A stretch of 64,000 bases of DNA from Oxytricha trifallax (GCA_000711775.1 ARYC01000187.1:153234-217233), one strand, 5' to 3'; numbered from the stretch's first letter, positions 32,914 to 45,444 are shown. Notes: generated from the sequence alone by a model not told the origin. Made by a program: numbers and translations.

Positions 32914-34380
32914 AGAGTCTATATATGATGAGAAATATTATAGATCTATTGCTTAAGCTTAGGTATGTAACGGTATTATTGTAGGAATACATCTGATTTG
33001 GGAAAATAAATTATTAATAAATAATTAATAATTAATAATTAATAATTAAAATTCGTGACAGTTAACTTTTCGGAAACCTAGACAATATGGTACTTGCTCA
33101 ATAGAGAATTCAAAATTAGCTGGACTTTACTATTGGCGGTATCCCCTATCGCATTCCCGGAGCGAGATAACTACTTTACTTTAATTTTGCATAAAAATTA
33201 ACTAAACAAATCACCCAAAAGTAAAGTCGAGTTATTTCGCTCCAGGAATGCGATAGGGGATTCCGCCAATAGTAAAATCCAGCTAATTTTGAATTCTTAT
33301 TGATCAAGTACCATATTTTCTAGGTTTACAGAAAGTTAACTACCACGAATCTAATTATTAATTATTTATTTTCTCAAATCAAATGTATTCCTACAATATT
33401 ATATACATACTCAAACCAGTGCTGAGTTATGCAGTAATAGCAAAGCTCTTAGACAATAGTGCTTCAACTGTGAGGTATCACTGCTTGTTAGCTGTTTAGC
33501 TTTACAATTCAGGTTCTTGATAACATCCTGCTAGAAGATAAAAAAAATTTCCTTAGCAACATATTGACTACCTCGGCGACTCTTAGGCTTTAAAGCATTG
33601 TGCACACTTTCCACTTGACTAGCGAGCTGTGATGTTTCATCGCAAGTTTAGTGACAAGCGTATATCTCTTTAGACTATTGCTAATATTTATAGTAGAAAT
33701 GACATTACTTTCAAGACTGTCAACTTGAGTCAAGAGAGTGATTGATTTTACAAATCCATTTTATAGTAATAATTCAAACTATATATATGATTAAATGCAG
33801 AGGGCTATTGATAATAACATAAAGTTCATACATGCTGATGAAGCAGTGTTTACATTCAACACCTTTATTAATAAGTCTTGGTACAAGAAGTATGATAATA
33901 TAGAAGTGTTTGACTAAAAGGTAAAGGTTGTCACTCATGCAATTTTAGGTGGTATTAGTGAAGATTCGGGCTTAGAAACTTATTTTATTCACCCTCGATC
34001 TATTAAGAGAGACCAGTATATAGAGTTCTTATAAAAACTAAGAGATAAGTACAACGATCAAGAGATAATCCTTTTTGTTGATAACTCATCAGTTCATAAA
34101 ACAAAGGAGTCTAAAAAGCTTATGAAGAGTTAAACGTAACTCCTTTGTATAACGTTCCTTACATTCCACAATTTAATTGAATAAAATTCTACTGGAGTTA
34201 GATTAAGACTCACTACAATAAGTTACTGCTGTATCACCTAATGCATGATCTACCAAACCAATTGATACAGTAGATCTCATACAGAGTAGTTGCAAGAGAG
34301 TGGGTAAAGACTAGACTACGATATGTGCAAGAAAGGGTAGAATGAATGTTTACTAATAAGTGTTAGACTTAAATTAATGA
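32914..34380 (+). pseudogene. TBE copy E transposase, split by MITE
   Basis: The 5' part (SIYDEKYYRS..., 32914-32975) lies left of MITE copy 5 and the remainder (LKPVLSYAVIAKLLDNSAST...) starts at about 33404. Catalytic motifs on the plus strand: HADEAVF (about 33835), FVDNSSVHK (about 34078) and the Glu region near 34168, where N-G-I-E is changed and the sequence frameshifts. Ends TGA 34378. Interrupted, frameshifted and probably inactive; it starts just outside the right ATT of copy D. Confidence 0.8.
32979..33396. repeat. Palindromic MITE, copy 5 (418 bp)
   Basis: Begins TTGTAGGAATACATCTGA and ends ATGTATTCCTACAA; flanked by TATTA on both sides as read (2-bp TA duplication would also fit). 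Inserted in the transposase gene of TBE copy E. Closest in sequence to copy 1 (both carry GTACCATATT-type arms). Confidence 0.9.
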
Positions 34381-34386
34381 ATTATT

Positions 34387-35430
34387 TCACATATCAAACG
34401 AACTCTTAAAAGGATTTGGCTTATCTTTCTTTTCTTCCTCTTAAGGCTTGAAAGGCCCTAAGTCTCTTCTATTAGAGCCGTCTCCTGCATCTATGTTAAT
34501 TTCCTCTGACTTTTATATGTCAAGATAAAGTCTCTTGCTAACTTAATTAATTGTCTGCTGCTTTCTTTCTCTATGAACCTTTTGCATTCCTTTCATAAGG
34601 AATATAAAACCCCGTTAGTCAATAAATAATGAAGATTGGGGATTAAGAATAATGTAATTTAAAATATATTATTATTGGCTGAAATTAAATATAATTAGGC
34701 TAAAAACAAATTTACACACCCTGATTGGTTTATTTTATAGAGACAATTATTCGAGCAAATGGTTTTAATAATTAGTCGCAACTTTAATAATTTACGCCAA
34801 TAATGATATATTTTTAATTTAATTATTCTTAATCCCCAATCTTCATTCTAAATTGACTAACGGGGTTTTACTAGTTCCAGATTTCCCAACAAAGTTATAC
34901 GCTAAAGCTTACTAGAAAGATAAGGATGCTTCTTAGGTTCCTCAAGTAAGGCCGTGGTTATATGTATACCTAGCTTCTTTTAATCGTCAGGAGAGATAGA
35001 GTATCTTTTCTTGTGAGTTTCTTATATAATTTCTCTCAAATATTCCTCTTTTATTGTACCAAGAACACCAAAGAAGAAGCTACTTTCAAGTAACTTGCTT
35101 GAAAGTTACTTCTTGCTATGGAGATAAACAGCCACTCCTCATCTTTCATGGCATCCTCGTAGAGATTAGTAACTGAAATCTCTGGGCAGTTAGGTATTTC
35201 AATCAATTTGATCTCTTTGCTTTTGAAAGCTTTCTTCTCATCACAGAGTATAGCTTTTAAGAATGAGATCTTGGTACCTTCCATCGTTGGAAGGAATAAG
35301 CTCACAGTGCATTATGGTGATTAGCATTAATATATTTTACCATGTTAAGTGAGTTATCGATAGAGATCCTCCTTGCTTCTGAATCTTGAGATCATTCCTT
35401 GAGCCTCAACCCTTTTCATTGTAGTACTCA
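34387..35430 (-). pseudogene. TBE copy E 22-kDa-class ORF, split by MITE
   Basis: Leftward from about 35425: N-terminal segment, a GT-AG-like interval near 35300-35345, then LFLPTMEGTKISFLKAI and IEIPNCPEISVTNLYEDAM (35290-35130), then the C-terminal part to TGA 34387 (F-D-M-stop). A 262-bp TA-flanked MITE interrupts it at 34607. Frame breaks are present near 35110-35050. Function unknown, same family as 4409 and 30954. Confidence 0.7.
34607..34868. mobile_element. 262-bp MITE with TA duplication
   Basis: Starts AAACCCCGTTAGTCAAT and ends with its inverse ATTGACTAACGGGGTTT; inverted repeats of about 75 bp including GAAGATTGGGGATTAAGAAT. TA flanks it on both sides, and removing the element plus one TA restores similarity with the other 22-kDa ORFs. 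TA duplication fits a Tc1/mariner-type mobilising transposase. Not related to the TTGTAGG MITEs. Confidence 0.88.
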
Positions 35431-35559
35431 GTGATTCAATCTTTGTTCCACTCCCTATTAATGACTTTCAAAATTTAATTTATAAACTTCTGAATCCTAC
35501 TCTTTAAAATCTTACTATTAAATATGGGAATCTTATAGAAGGTCAACCCTGTAAAGATT

Positions 35560-36960
35560 GGTGGAGAAAGTTTGCAGAAGCGTAAAAAACTTCAGAGATA
35601 GAGCTCCATTATTATCAATTTAGTTTCATTCTAATACTAAATCCGTTTAATTTAGATTGGTACCAATTTAATAGTACCAAAACTTAATTAGTAACTTGTT
35701 TTTAATCCAGTTAGATTTTAATGGAAAAATTCCAATCTGGTTCAAAACTTAATTAGTACCAACACAAACATGAACTTTATCTGGGTTGGAATAAAAATCA
35801 AAATTATTAAGGGTGAAATTAGAAAAATTATAGTTATAAACTGAGTATAAACATGAAGTCTTAGAGCTGAAATCAAACTATCATTAATGCTGTGCCAACT
35901 CCTTCATAGTATCACTATAGTTAGAGAGGTTTTAAGAGCTTTATAAATAGAAATTTAAATATGAATTTAAACATGGCGGACAACTTAAATCGTAAAGCAG
36001 CTTCTCAAGGAATTTGATAGTCCTACCTAAACTTTGGATACACTGAGTAACCAGAAATTATATATATATTGAGAGAGATGCAATGCTAAGATCTATTGAA
36101 TTTGAAGCCGAGGTTTTTCTCATTGAAGTTCAGAACAATCATGACATACAATAAGTAATCTTTATTTTTCATAGGTACCATAGACAATGATGCTAGTAAC
36201 CATAGGTTTGTTTTGGTTCCTATAAATTTTAATGATAAAAAATGATGATTTATAGGAGAATTGAGTAAATAAGCTTACTTGCCCAAATGAATTTGGGAAA
36301 TATTATGTATTCTGCCTGACTCTTGGCTCCGAAATTCTCTTGCCTGACTTCTGGCTCCGACCATAACTCTCCAATATCTATAAAGTAATGTAAATATAAA
36401 GCAAAATATTGCTTGTATTCATCATATTTTAACACTTATGTATAGCTACACAATCAATTTTCATTAAGTTTTCTTTATTATAAATAAATTATACTTACTT
36501 TATTATTAAGAATTAAAATCTGATCAGTACATACTCTGATTAAATACCAATGAAAAACAATCAGGATATATCCAATAGGCCCATGAATCCAAACTTTTAA
36601 TCAGAAATTAAGTAAGTTTACTTTATTAATAGAAAATTTTCATTATTTTAACTTTTATTATCACATAACTATGCTGGTTTTATAATAAATTTAACTCAAA
36701 GTGATATGTAATACAAATAAACCCATGAAGATGGATGATTTAGATTGAATTTTGTATAATAATCTACTATTAATTATAATTAAAATATGCACTCACTTCA
36801 CATCCATCATAGAATGGAATTTTTAAAATTTTAATTTTAATATAATCAAAGTTGATAACTTTGAAACTATGTAACATATCTCTAAAATACTCTTATTATA
36901 GATGGTAACATTCTCATGGCATATACATATCAAAGATTTTGAAAAATAAAGTTTTCATAT
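35560..36960. other. AT-rich interior of TBE copy E
   Basis: Lies between the divergent 22-kDa and kinase genes. Contains repeated AAACTTAATTAGTA with inverted partners at 35640-35770 and two tandem GCCTGACT(C/T)TGGCTCCGA units at 36311-36362. No coding sequence supported; it may hold an extra unrecognised insertion, since the corresponding gap is only about 570 bp in copy D. Confidence 0.45.
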
Positions 36961-38220
36961 TAAATGCCATGAATAAATAGTGAGCAGAGATAAGAGTTTA
37001 AACTATAATAGAAGATGCTGAGGAAGTAAAGGAACAGCTATAGTTCGAAAAGATTAAAACTTTTGAATGCTAAGACTGCTAAGATTTCTTCTCTACCGAT
37101 TCCAGTTTAATGAGATATATTAAAGAGGTGCACTCTTTATTGTAAGGTATACTTTAAGCATGATAAAATCGTTGGCAGGTACTAGTGTACGACTTGTGAG
37201 AAGTTTTCTACTCACTCAGCTAAAGTGAAGAAGCATATGCTAAAGCGTCACTTGAGTGAGTTCTTGATTTAAGATTAAGAGACATAAAAACTTGAACCAG
37301 CCAAGAGAAAATCAAACACTATTGAATCTCAACGAGAACAGCACGAGAAGCTTCAGAGGTAGAAAAGACACGAATCAATGAAACAACCAGCAGGTATAAC
37401 TTTCTTAATGTGTTTCTAAGAGAGAGCTATGTATATTCTTGCATTAATGCAGTTGATCTTAATAGCTGCATTGAAAATTGCCTAAACAAAGACGTATCTG
37501 CAAAAGCTAAACTCATAGTGGTTGATGAGTATGCTTATAAGGTTATCCTTTCAGCTATCTCCTTAAGAAAAAGCAATTCAAAATGAGTTTGCTAATGAAT
37601 ATATGATACTCAGAGAGGCCTAGAGAAGAAATTGCTAGAACTTACTTAAATTAGATAAAGGCATCCTCTGCTTTGGTTTTATTGCTCTAAGGCTAAAGAA
37701 ATTTGAAATGACTCTTAGAGAGTACCTTTATCATAACAGATACTCTGATGATTTAAACGAGATACAACATGAAATGACTAAGAATGTTAAAGAGCTTCAT
37801 AAACTTTGTTATGTCCAGAGAGATTTAAAGCCTGAAATTTTATGTTAAATCTGTGCCCTTTATAAATAGTAGTTATCGATTTCAATAGAGCAATAAGACA
37901 GGAGATAGTTACTTTACCAAAGGTGCTTGGTACCCCAGGCTACTTCCCCATAGTAGAGAAGTGTACGAATGGTTCTGTATAGTGGGATGTGTGGGCAGTT
38001 GCTGCTTTAATACTTGAATGTGATATGGAAAATATGTCATACTTTTGAACCAAGAATGAGAAATAATCAAAAAGATTATAAGAAAAGCATATTAAGGTAG
38101 AGGAAGTCTGCTAAGAGCACCAGCCTATTCTTGATAAAGCTTAGATGATTTGCTAGAGCTATTGAATACAGCAAGATTCAAGAGATATAAGATAGACATG
38201 TAGATAAATTCGATTGAGTT
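36960..38220 (+). pseudogene. TBE copy E zinc-finger/kinase ORF
   Basis: A finger-like region (FECQDCQDF..., about 37065-37110; second finger about 37180-37255) precedes a kinase-like domain. The catalytic loop reads V-Q-R-D-L-K-P-E (about 37812), so the usual His is Gln; then GTPGYFP (about 37930) and WDVWAVAALILE (about 37985). Several frame changes. Sequence is more diverged from copies A and D, in line with a different subfamily. Confidence 0.7.
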
Positions 38221-38352
38221 AGAGCAATTTATAATCATTATATATATTAACCTCATTAAAGCCTGTTTTTTCTCTACTAGCCCTAATTAAACCCTAACTA
38301 TATCCTACAAAACAAAGAACTAATAAACCTCATTAAAGGTTTTGGGGTTTTT

Positions 38353-38589
38353 ATTCAATTGAACAAACTATGATATGGCTAAAAGATATTAAGTTTAGAA
38401 GCTGACCCATGGTTATATACCATTTGAGTGAATACTTTAAAACAAAACCCCATATAATACTCTTGCATTTTCATTAAATTAAAACTCTTACCCCCTACAA
38501 TAAACTATAATAAAACCATTATAAAGCATTCGTTAATACCCCCTTGTATCAATCAAAAACTCAATCATGCTACTGTAAGTGTTTTGAAT
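38353..38589. mobile_element. TBE remnant H (one end only)
   Basis: After the right end of copy E, a stretch resembling the last part of the kinase gene of fragment B (ACCATTTGAGTGAATA) leads into a TBE subterminal region and the degenerate end CTACTGTAAGTGTTTTG at about 38586. Copy E appears to have inserted into this element; its other half is not recognisable left of 28661. Confidence 0.65.
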
Positions 38590-40867
38590 GCTGCCATATT
38601 ATATATTAATGAAATGGAATTATTACTTATTTAATATTTTTTATAACGCACTACTTTACCACATTGTTTTGGTTTCTCCAAAAATTGTTCTTTATTGTAA
38701 ATATTATAATTTCCTTTCGAAAAAGTTCGGAAATGCTCTTTTAAATAAGAAGAATAAAGTTATTAAAATGCAATATAATTACTTTAATTATCTTTATTAT
38801 GATATTTAATAATATTATGGATTTGAAAGTGGCTTTTTTCATTAAGCATAATAGGTTTCAATATTGATCCTTATTTAGGGTTATTTTACTTGTTATTAGA
38901 ATGCTTTTACAATAAATGGAATTATGACTCATGCTGTGTACAAAGATGAGTTATGCTTTCAACGAAACCATATTTTGTAATTTCTAATTTATAGCTGTTT
39001 GCGATAATTGTTTTAAAATTCTAGATTTTTCAAGAAACATGAAAACTCATACATAGGAAACAATTGCAAAATAGGCGCTATTTAAAACTAAAAATCGTTA
39101 AATAGTATAATTAAAAGAAATATTTGTTCCTCATCATTTTAAAGTTCGCAAACATATTTAATTTTTATTCATCTCTCTAACTGAGAACAGATTGCTAAGC
39201 AGGAATTATTTTTGCATTTTTTCTTTAATAAATTGTCATCCTTTATTTAAACATAGCCATACTTCAATTAATTTACCTTTAGATTGTAAAAATATACTCA
39301 GGAGGTTATACTTAACAAATTAACTATACCTCTTATCTAAACTAATTGAGTTTACTTTATTCGATCGAGCTATATAGGCATATTTTTAGGGATTAAAATC
39401 TTTTACATTTTGATCTAAAAAAGATAAGAGTGTATACTCTTCCTTCTCTTTACTTAATACGATTAATATTTAGAAAAAGTAAAGTAAAATGAAAAAATAA
39501 TCTTTTCTAAATTTATAATATAAATACAAAAGAGTTTGAAAGACATTCAGTTAAAGTTATTAAAAAGTTATATTGATCTTCAATCAGACATATACCTAAC
39601 TAATAAATACTATTAAGGAATTTTAAAGATGCGAGCTAGACATAAAAAAATAACGAAAAAGATCGAAAAAAATTAGAAGGGGATAATACAGGCTTAGTAA
39701 ACTGAAAATAATCCCTAGTTGCTAGTTTAAGATTATTCTATATATTTTAGGCTTAAGCAGTACTATAAATACTGCTCAAAGAATGCATTATGCTAATTTT
39801 TTAAAATTTAAATGAAGGAAAGAAACGGAGCTTTAAATGAGCTTTTCCATGGTAAAAAAATAAAGACAGGTAAAGATGACTAATTAATGATTTTTAAAAT
39901 TAGAAGTATTTTTTGTAGAAAAACTCCTCTAAGGGTTCAAGAAGGGTGATGTTGATTATATTTGGACTTCGATTTTTAAAATTAATTAAAAAATTTCAAT
40001 TAACTCTTTTATATATTTCAATATTAAATTTTACAAATTTTTTAGCTCCTGCAAGATAAACCAACCTACCTCGAGAATATCTAATATGCTACAAATTATA
40101 CTTCAATCCTTCTAGTTTTATATTTTTTGAAGAATCTATAAAAAAAACGTATTAAATAATATTAATGGAAAAATGATCAAATGGTAAAAGTCAAAGTAGC
40201 AAGCAAAAATAAGAGTAAATTTTAGTTTTAGAATGTGAATGATGATTTTTCAGATATAAAGATATTATTCTTTAGATAGGATACCTTTGAATTTATATAT
40301 CAAAAGAATAGGAGAGATTGGGATATTTAATCAATAAAAATATATTTAATATATAATATTATTTTAAATCATATTTATTATATGTTTGTGTATAATATTT
40401 TGTTACACCATGAAAAAAGATGCAACAAATTAAAATGAATAGATGTTAACGTCAAAAAAAACAATTTTCATAATAATATAGACTTTTTATATGTCAGCGT
40501 TTAAAAATTAGCAGATAAGATATCAAAAATGTAGAGAAAAGTTCTCGAAAAGCATTTCTTATGTCAAATTATCCCTCTTTGTTTCTAAATAATATAACTA
40601 CTCAGCTTGCTAGGTGGCAGTTAATATGCGGAAACTAAGAATTAAAAAGACTGAAACTAACTAAAATGTATGTCTTATGCTTTTAAATTAAAAAAGAATG
40701 AATTAATGCAAGATAGTCCATCATCTTCTTTTAATATTTTAGGAATTTTTATGAGAAAACTAATAAGAAAATTATCTCTTATGGCATTAAAAATAATAAG
40801 ACTTAAAAGTTTTAGTAAATTAATATAAAAAATTAATTTTTATTTCTTTAAAACACTTTAAAGTAGC
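38590..40867. other. AT-rich region, nothing recognised
   Basis: No repeat family or gene identified. The plus frame at 38588-38809 is Tyr/Phe/Asn/Leu-rich AT noise. Confidence 0.35.
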
Positions 40868-41029
40868 ATTCACAAACCCAAAACTCCTTCAGTAGTTCCA
40901 TTAATAAACGATAGAAATTAAATATATACCTTAAGGAGGTTTATGAAAGGGCCTATGGTTTATATATACAAGTAATTAAAACAAGTGGAAAGTTTAACTG
41001 CTTTACTGCTTTCTACTTTTTGAATACAA

Positions 41030-41240
41030 CTCTATCTTTATTTTATGGAACTCGATTGAGTTTTTGATTTTCTTTTTAAAGGAATCTCTTTCTTGTCTAT
41101 TCGTTGATAAGCATAAATAATTGATTGTGCTTTTTCTTTAAATGCACTTAAAGGTCTCTTGTATGAGAATAGGGCTTCACTCAGAGCTCACACATATACT
41201 TTCCATCTTTCATTTTATACTTGGCATAATTAAATTTCCT
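41030..41240 (-). pseudogene. TBE zinc-finger remnant (copy F)
   Basis: Leftward sequence matches the second-finger region of copies A and D (CTCTTGTATGAGAATA and the surrounding AAATGCACTTAAAGG), then stops; the kinase domain is absent. About 1 kb has been deleted relative to copy D. Confidence 0.7.
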
Positions 41241-41756
41241 CTGAGTGTGAGCATATCTTGACTTTATTTCAGGGTTTTTTAAAAAAGGAATAATTATACT
41301 TAAGAGGATAGCGCACATTTAAGTATGGAAATGATTTATTTAAATAAGAAGTATTAATAAAATTCAGCCAGAAAACATATAATGAAAGAGATAAAACACT
41401 TTGATAAATTCTTTGGTAAGAAATGACCCAAAAAATAACCATCATAAATAACTGTGAGTTGACATGTTTATGAGAATATTACTTCATTTTAAAAAATTAA
41501 AATACTCTTTAAATTTTTTGCTATTCAAGTGGGTTTTTTTATATTAGTTGGAACCTAATTTAAAGGTACTTTTAAAATAATTAAACATCACTAGGAGCAA
41601 TTCGATGGCGAAAGTTTGACAAAAATGGAAGTCAATTTCTTTAACTTGGAACAAGTTATCAGGTCAGGCTTACCTCTAGGTAGTTATTCCCTATTAAGTA
41701 GTAAGATATTAATAAACTTAGAATAAATTTCTATAATTAAATAACTTTAAAATTTA

Positions 41757-42503
41757 GATGAATAGGAAGCAAGGTCGAGTATTTGAATGATGTAATGTAG
41801 AAAATTCAATCTCATTAATTAATTGAAAAAATTTAGTTAAATTTTATTAAAACGCTAATCTTATTACCATAATTAGATTGTTTATACATCTCAAGAGGGA
41901 CAAAAATCTCATTCTTAAAAGTCATACTTAGCGAAGATAAAAAAACTTTTAAGACTAATAAAATCAAGATGATAGAGATTTCTAACTCATAATATGTTAT
42001 CAATGACAAACCTATACGATGATGATATGGGTGATCCAGATATTGTTATATACCTACCGTCATAACATCAACTCTCTAATAAGTTACCAAGGAGATCCTC
42101 TTCTTTGGAATTCTTGGAACTCTCAAGCCTGATTACTTAAATGAAGTAATTTAAAAAACTCACAGTAATTCAACATTATCTCTTCTGAAGAAAATAAAGA
42201 AGCAAGGAATTAAAATTATTGAGACTTGGCTCTAGGAACTACACATGTGCCCATTCATCACAAGTAAGCTTATGCTAATAATTTTTTAGAAGAACATGTT
42301 ATTGCTAATATTTAATGATAGAGCGCAGCAAATTAAATAGAGAGATAAAAGTTTAAGTTAGCCATGAACTCAGTAAAAGATCTTCTAGGATATATAAAAA
42401 CTAGATTAGATGAGCATAGAAGAAAAGAATCATGGGACCAAGCAAGCCATAAGAAGAAATTAAGGAGAAGCCAAATCCATTTAAAGACTCTTTTAATATG
42501 TGA
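41757..42503 (+). pseudogene. TBE 22-kDa-class ORF (copy F)
   Basis: Aligns with copies A and D from AGGAAGCAAGGTCGAGT to TGA 42501 after F-N-M. Many substitutions and indels; the intron region is altered and several TGA codons break the frame. No functional product expected. Confidence 0.7.
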
Positions 42504-42509
42504 ACTTAT

Positions 42510-44090
42510 TATTTTAAATTTAAAATTTATATATACACAATAAATCTACTTTCGCTAGTATACATTTTGTCTTTCTCCACTGACTCTCTTAACAGCATTT
42601 ATTATAAAGTCTAATATATCTATCTTTTAAACTCCATCAAATGGTATGGTAAAAGTTTTTTGTAGTTTAATTTCAAAAGACCCTAATACAATTCAATTCT
42701 ATTGAATTAAGTGCTGTAAAGAACGTTAAGTACAGGTGTTATGAATAACCTTTCATATCCCTTCCTGGAGTCTTTAGTTTTGTGCACTGATAAGATATCT
42801 ACAAAGAGAATAATTTCGTATTTAGCATTCTAATCTCTGAGTGATTTCAACTACTTTATGTGTTGTACAAATTTTTATGTATTGCTCAGTCTTTATTGAG
42901 CGAGGTTAAATAATATAAATCTCAAGCCCATTATAATCACTTATTCCTTCAAGAATATCATCAGTTTGACCCTTACCTATTAGTAATAAATTTCAATAAA
43001 GACCTAAAAGTATTGAATGTGAATACAGCTTCATCAACTTGGATGAAGTTATTACCATGATCTTAAGTTCTCTGCATAAATCATATAAATTTGATTTTGA
43101 CTTATAAAATGGAACAGTCAAGTCAATCAAATAACTGAATGAGATTGACTGTCTTGTAAAATATTTTATTCTTTATAAATATTGGCTCTTTAGATTAAGC
43201 AGATATATAAAGCAAAGGAAATTGACAATAAAATATCACAGCTCTTTAAGTGAGAGTAAAGTGAGCCCAATACTTATAACACTTTTATAATTTTAGCAGC
43301 ATAATATTAAGATTTTATAAATTTCCAAGAGTTAGATAATAATCAACAAATTGAATTTAGCATTTAATTATATATTTTTAATTAGACGATTTAAATCACA
43401 CTTTATCCTTAATATATAGATATTTTGGAATAATTTGAGTTGGAGTGTAATTTTTAATATGAATTAATATTAATGTTCTAAGAATGATATTTCGTTTTAT
43501 TAGAAATGATTAAGAAGTTTTTTATTCATAAAATATTATATTTTTATTACATTAATTATTGATTATTTTAAGATATAACTTTAAAATAATCAAATAATTA
43601 ATGTAATAAAAAATATAATATATTATGAATAAAAACCTTCTTATCATTTCTAATAAACGAAAATATCATTCTTAGAACAATAATATTAATTCATATTAAA
43701 AATTACACTCCAACTCAAATTATTCCAAAATATCTATATATTAAGGATAAAGTGTGATTTAAATCGTCTAATTAAAAATATATAATTAAATGCTAAATTC
43801 AATTTGTTGATTATTATCTAACTCTTGGAAATTTATAAAATCTTAATATTATGCTGCTAAAATTATAAAAGTGTCTTAGGCTTAGAATTTAGTTGCTTCT
43901 CTTTAAATTCAGAGATTATAGACAATAAGACCTAACAGTGACAATAGATTTGTAGAGCAGTCTTGCTATAAAAATATAATTTAGTATAGGTTTGAGTTAG
44001 TCACTATAATCATCTCATTTGAATTATTAATAAATAATCATATACTAATAGTCATAAATTTAATACAAACTTAGCATATACTCGCTTAAA
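42510..44090 (-). pseudogene. TBE transposase (copy F), split by inverted duplication
   Basis: Leftward from about 44088; N-terminal part to 43875, then the inverted duplication, then the remainder from about 43278 to 42510. Catalytic region present but degraded (second-Asp region about 42790, Glu region about 42690). Inactive. Confidence 0.7.
43279..43874. repeat. 596-bp near-perfect inverted duplication
   Basis: Left arm 43279-43571 and right arm 43581-43874 are complementary with only a few mismatches; the spacer is about 9 bp (GATATAACT). The outer 30-40 bp of each arm are transposase coding sequence (GCTGCTAAAATTATAAAAG in its normal orientation on the right), so the structure duplicated part of the host gene. 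Confidence 0.92.
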
Positions 44091-44099
44091 TTATTCGGT

Positions 44100-44515
44100 A
44101 CATGTATTAGCACTTGTTGAACAATAAACACAGTTTTCTTTGCAAGCTTAAATTTTTGTTACGATGAGGATGAAGTAACTTTATGTAAAATATAAATAGT
44201 GATAATGCACTGTAGTAGGCTGGCCTGCTGCGTCTACAGCTTTAACGAAACCTTTAACTGCTCGTTAAGTTGTTGTGAAGTATAAATTGGTATAAGTACA
44301 ATTACAGTAGAACACCAAAAACTATGTATGACCACTAGACAACCTGACCACACGACCACTAGAATTCTATATATTATTAATTAATTATTTTAATATTAAA
44401 TTAAGTCAAATTAGAATTAAGAACACTCATAATTACTGGCTGTTATATAATTAACTATATTTAAATTTACATTTTATTTATATAATTTCCTAATTTAAAT
44501 TGTATTTTAACAATA
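44100..44515. mobile_element. Foreign segment inside copy F, one MITE-like end
   Basis: This stretch replaces normal subterminal TBE sequence. The right part ends AAATTGTATTTTAACAA, matching the right end of the Rep element at 51485 (TGTATTTTAACA), and contains TACTGGCTGTTAT resembling MITE arms. The left part has tandem GACCACTAGA-type repeats (two GACCACTAGA plus GACCACAC at 44328-44364) and a GC-richer patch at 44210-44280. No matching left end was found, so it is probably a truncated relative. Confidence 0.45.
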
Positions 44516-44621
44516 ATTAAACCATTAACCCCTACATAGTTCAAATAAAGTATACGTTAATGCTGCCATTTACCAATCTAAAACTCAATCAAACTACTGA
44601 AATAATTTTGGAGTTTGATTA

Positions 44622-45440
44622 ATAAATAAAGCTGAGGATGTTATATTAATTTTTTCTTCTCAAGATATAGAATGAGTAAATTAAAAAAAAAAGCTCACAT
44701 ATGATTAAGTTATTAACAAATAAGATGTTATATAAATGAACAATCAATGATTAAAAACAACGCTTAAGAAGATCTTTCTCAACAAGAGAGAGTTCTTAAG
44801 AAAATGATTTAATATAGTTCAGTAACTATTTTTTAATATTATATTCTCTGACTGCATAAAAACTTTTACTATAATTTTTCCATAGGAGTCAAAAAGCAAA
44901 ACTTTTAAATGAACCTGATGATATCGATACTAAAAACACTTAATATCTATACAAAACAATAAGTATAGAAGATATAATATCATTATTCTAGTTTAATTTA
45001 ACTGAGATTTACTATGAACTTGTAAATATTTCTTTATTGTTATCTTTTAAGATTAGAAAGCATGCAAGAAAAAATCAATTTCGTAAGTTTATAAATAGAT
45101 TTTATAAAATAGCTTCCAGTTTTCAACGAACTAATTAAAAAGCTTATAAAATTTTTAAGCTCTTAAAATATTAAAAATATGGCAAAATGTATTAAATCCC
45201 TAATAATGGAGATTTTTGATAGATAAAAAAGATGCAGACAATTAGGAACAAATTGTAGAAGGAAAATTTTTGGACTAAATAACGTTAAAGAAGAATTAGA
45301 GCAAAATATTTTGGATGATTCTAAGATTTTAAAGTACCAATCTACGATTTAAATCTACTTCTTATAATTATTAAATTGTATATAAGATCTGCAAAATATT
45401 TCAATTTGTTGATAAAAATGCAATAATATAAAGAAATTAA
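44622..45440. other. AT-rich region, weak coding signals only
   Basis: No repeat recognised; short Lys/Asn/Ile-rich frames are not distinguishable from chance. Confidence 0.3.
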
Positions 45441-45444
45441 ATGA

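Larger units (their letters stand above)
28661..38352. mobile_element. TBE copy E, older subfamily, hosting nested inserts
   Basis: Left end CAAAATCCCAAAACCCC at 28661, then CTTAATGAGGTTTAT; right end ATAAACCTCATTAAAGG followed by TTTTGGGGTTTTT ending 38352, the inverse. Subterminal sequence differs from copies A, D and F, so it is a separate subfamily. Between the ends lie TBE copy D (28785-32907), MITE copy 5 (32979), a TA-flanked MITE (34607), and the three TBE genes in opposite order to copy D. Flanks are AAT and ATT. Without inserts it would be about 4.9 kb. Confidence 0.85.
40871..44617. mobile_element. TBE copy F, internally deleted, TSD ATT
   Basis: Left end CACAAACCCAAAACTCC at 40871, then CTTCAGTAGTT; right end ACTACTGAAATAATTTTGG... 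to G at 44617. ATT flanks both ends. Most of the kinase domain is gone; zinc-finger remnant, 22-kDa ORF and transposase remain, all degraded. It contains a 596-bp inverted duplication (43279) and a foreign segment (44100-44515). Confidence 0.85.

Noticed and set aside
44328..44364. Pogo/Tigger-type terminal repeat
   Set aside because: GACCACTAGA repeats recall some pogo-like ends, but no matching partner, TA duplication or transposase is present.
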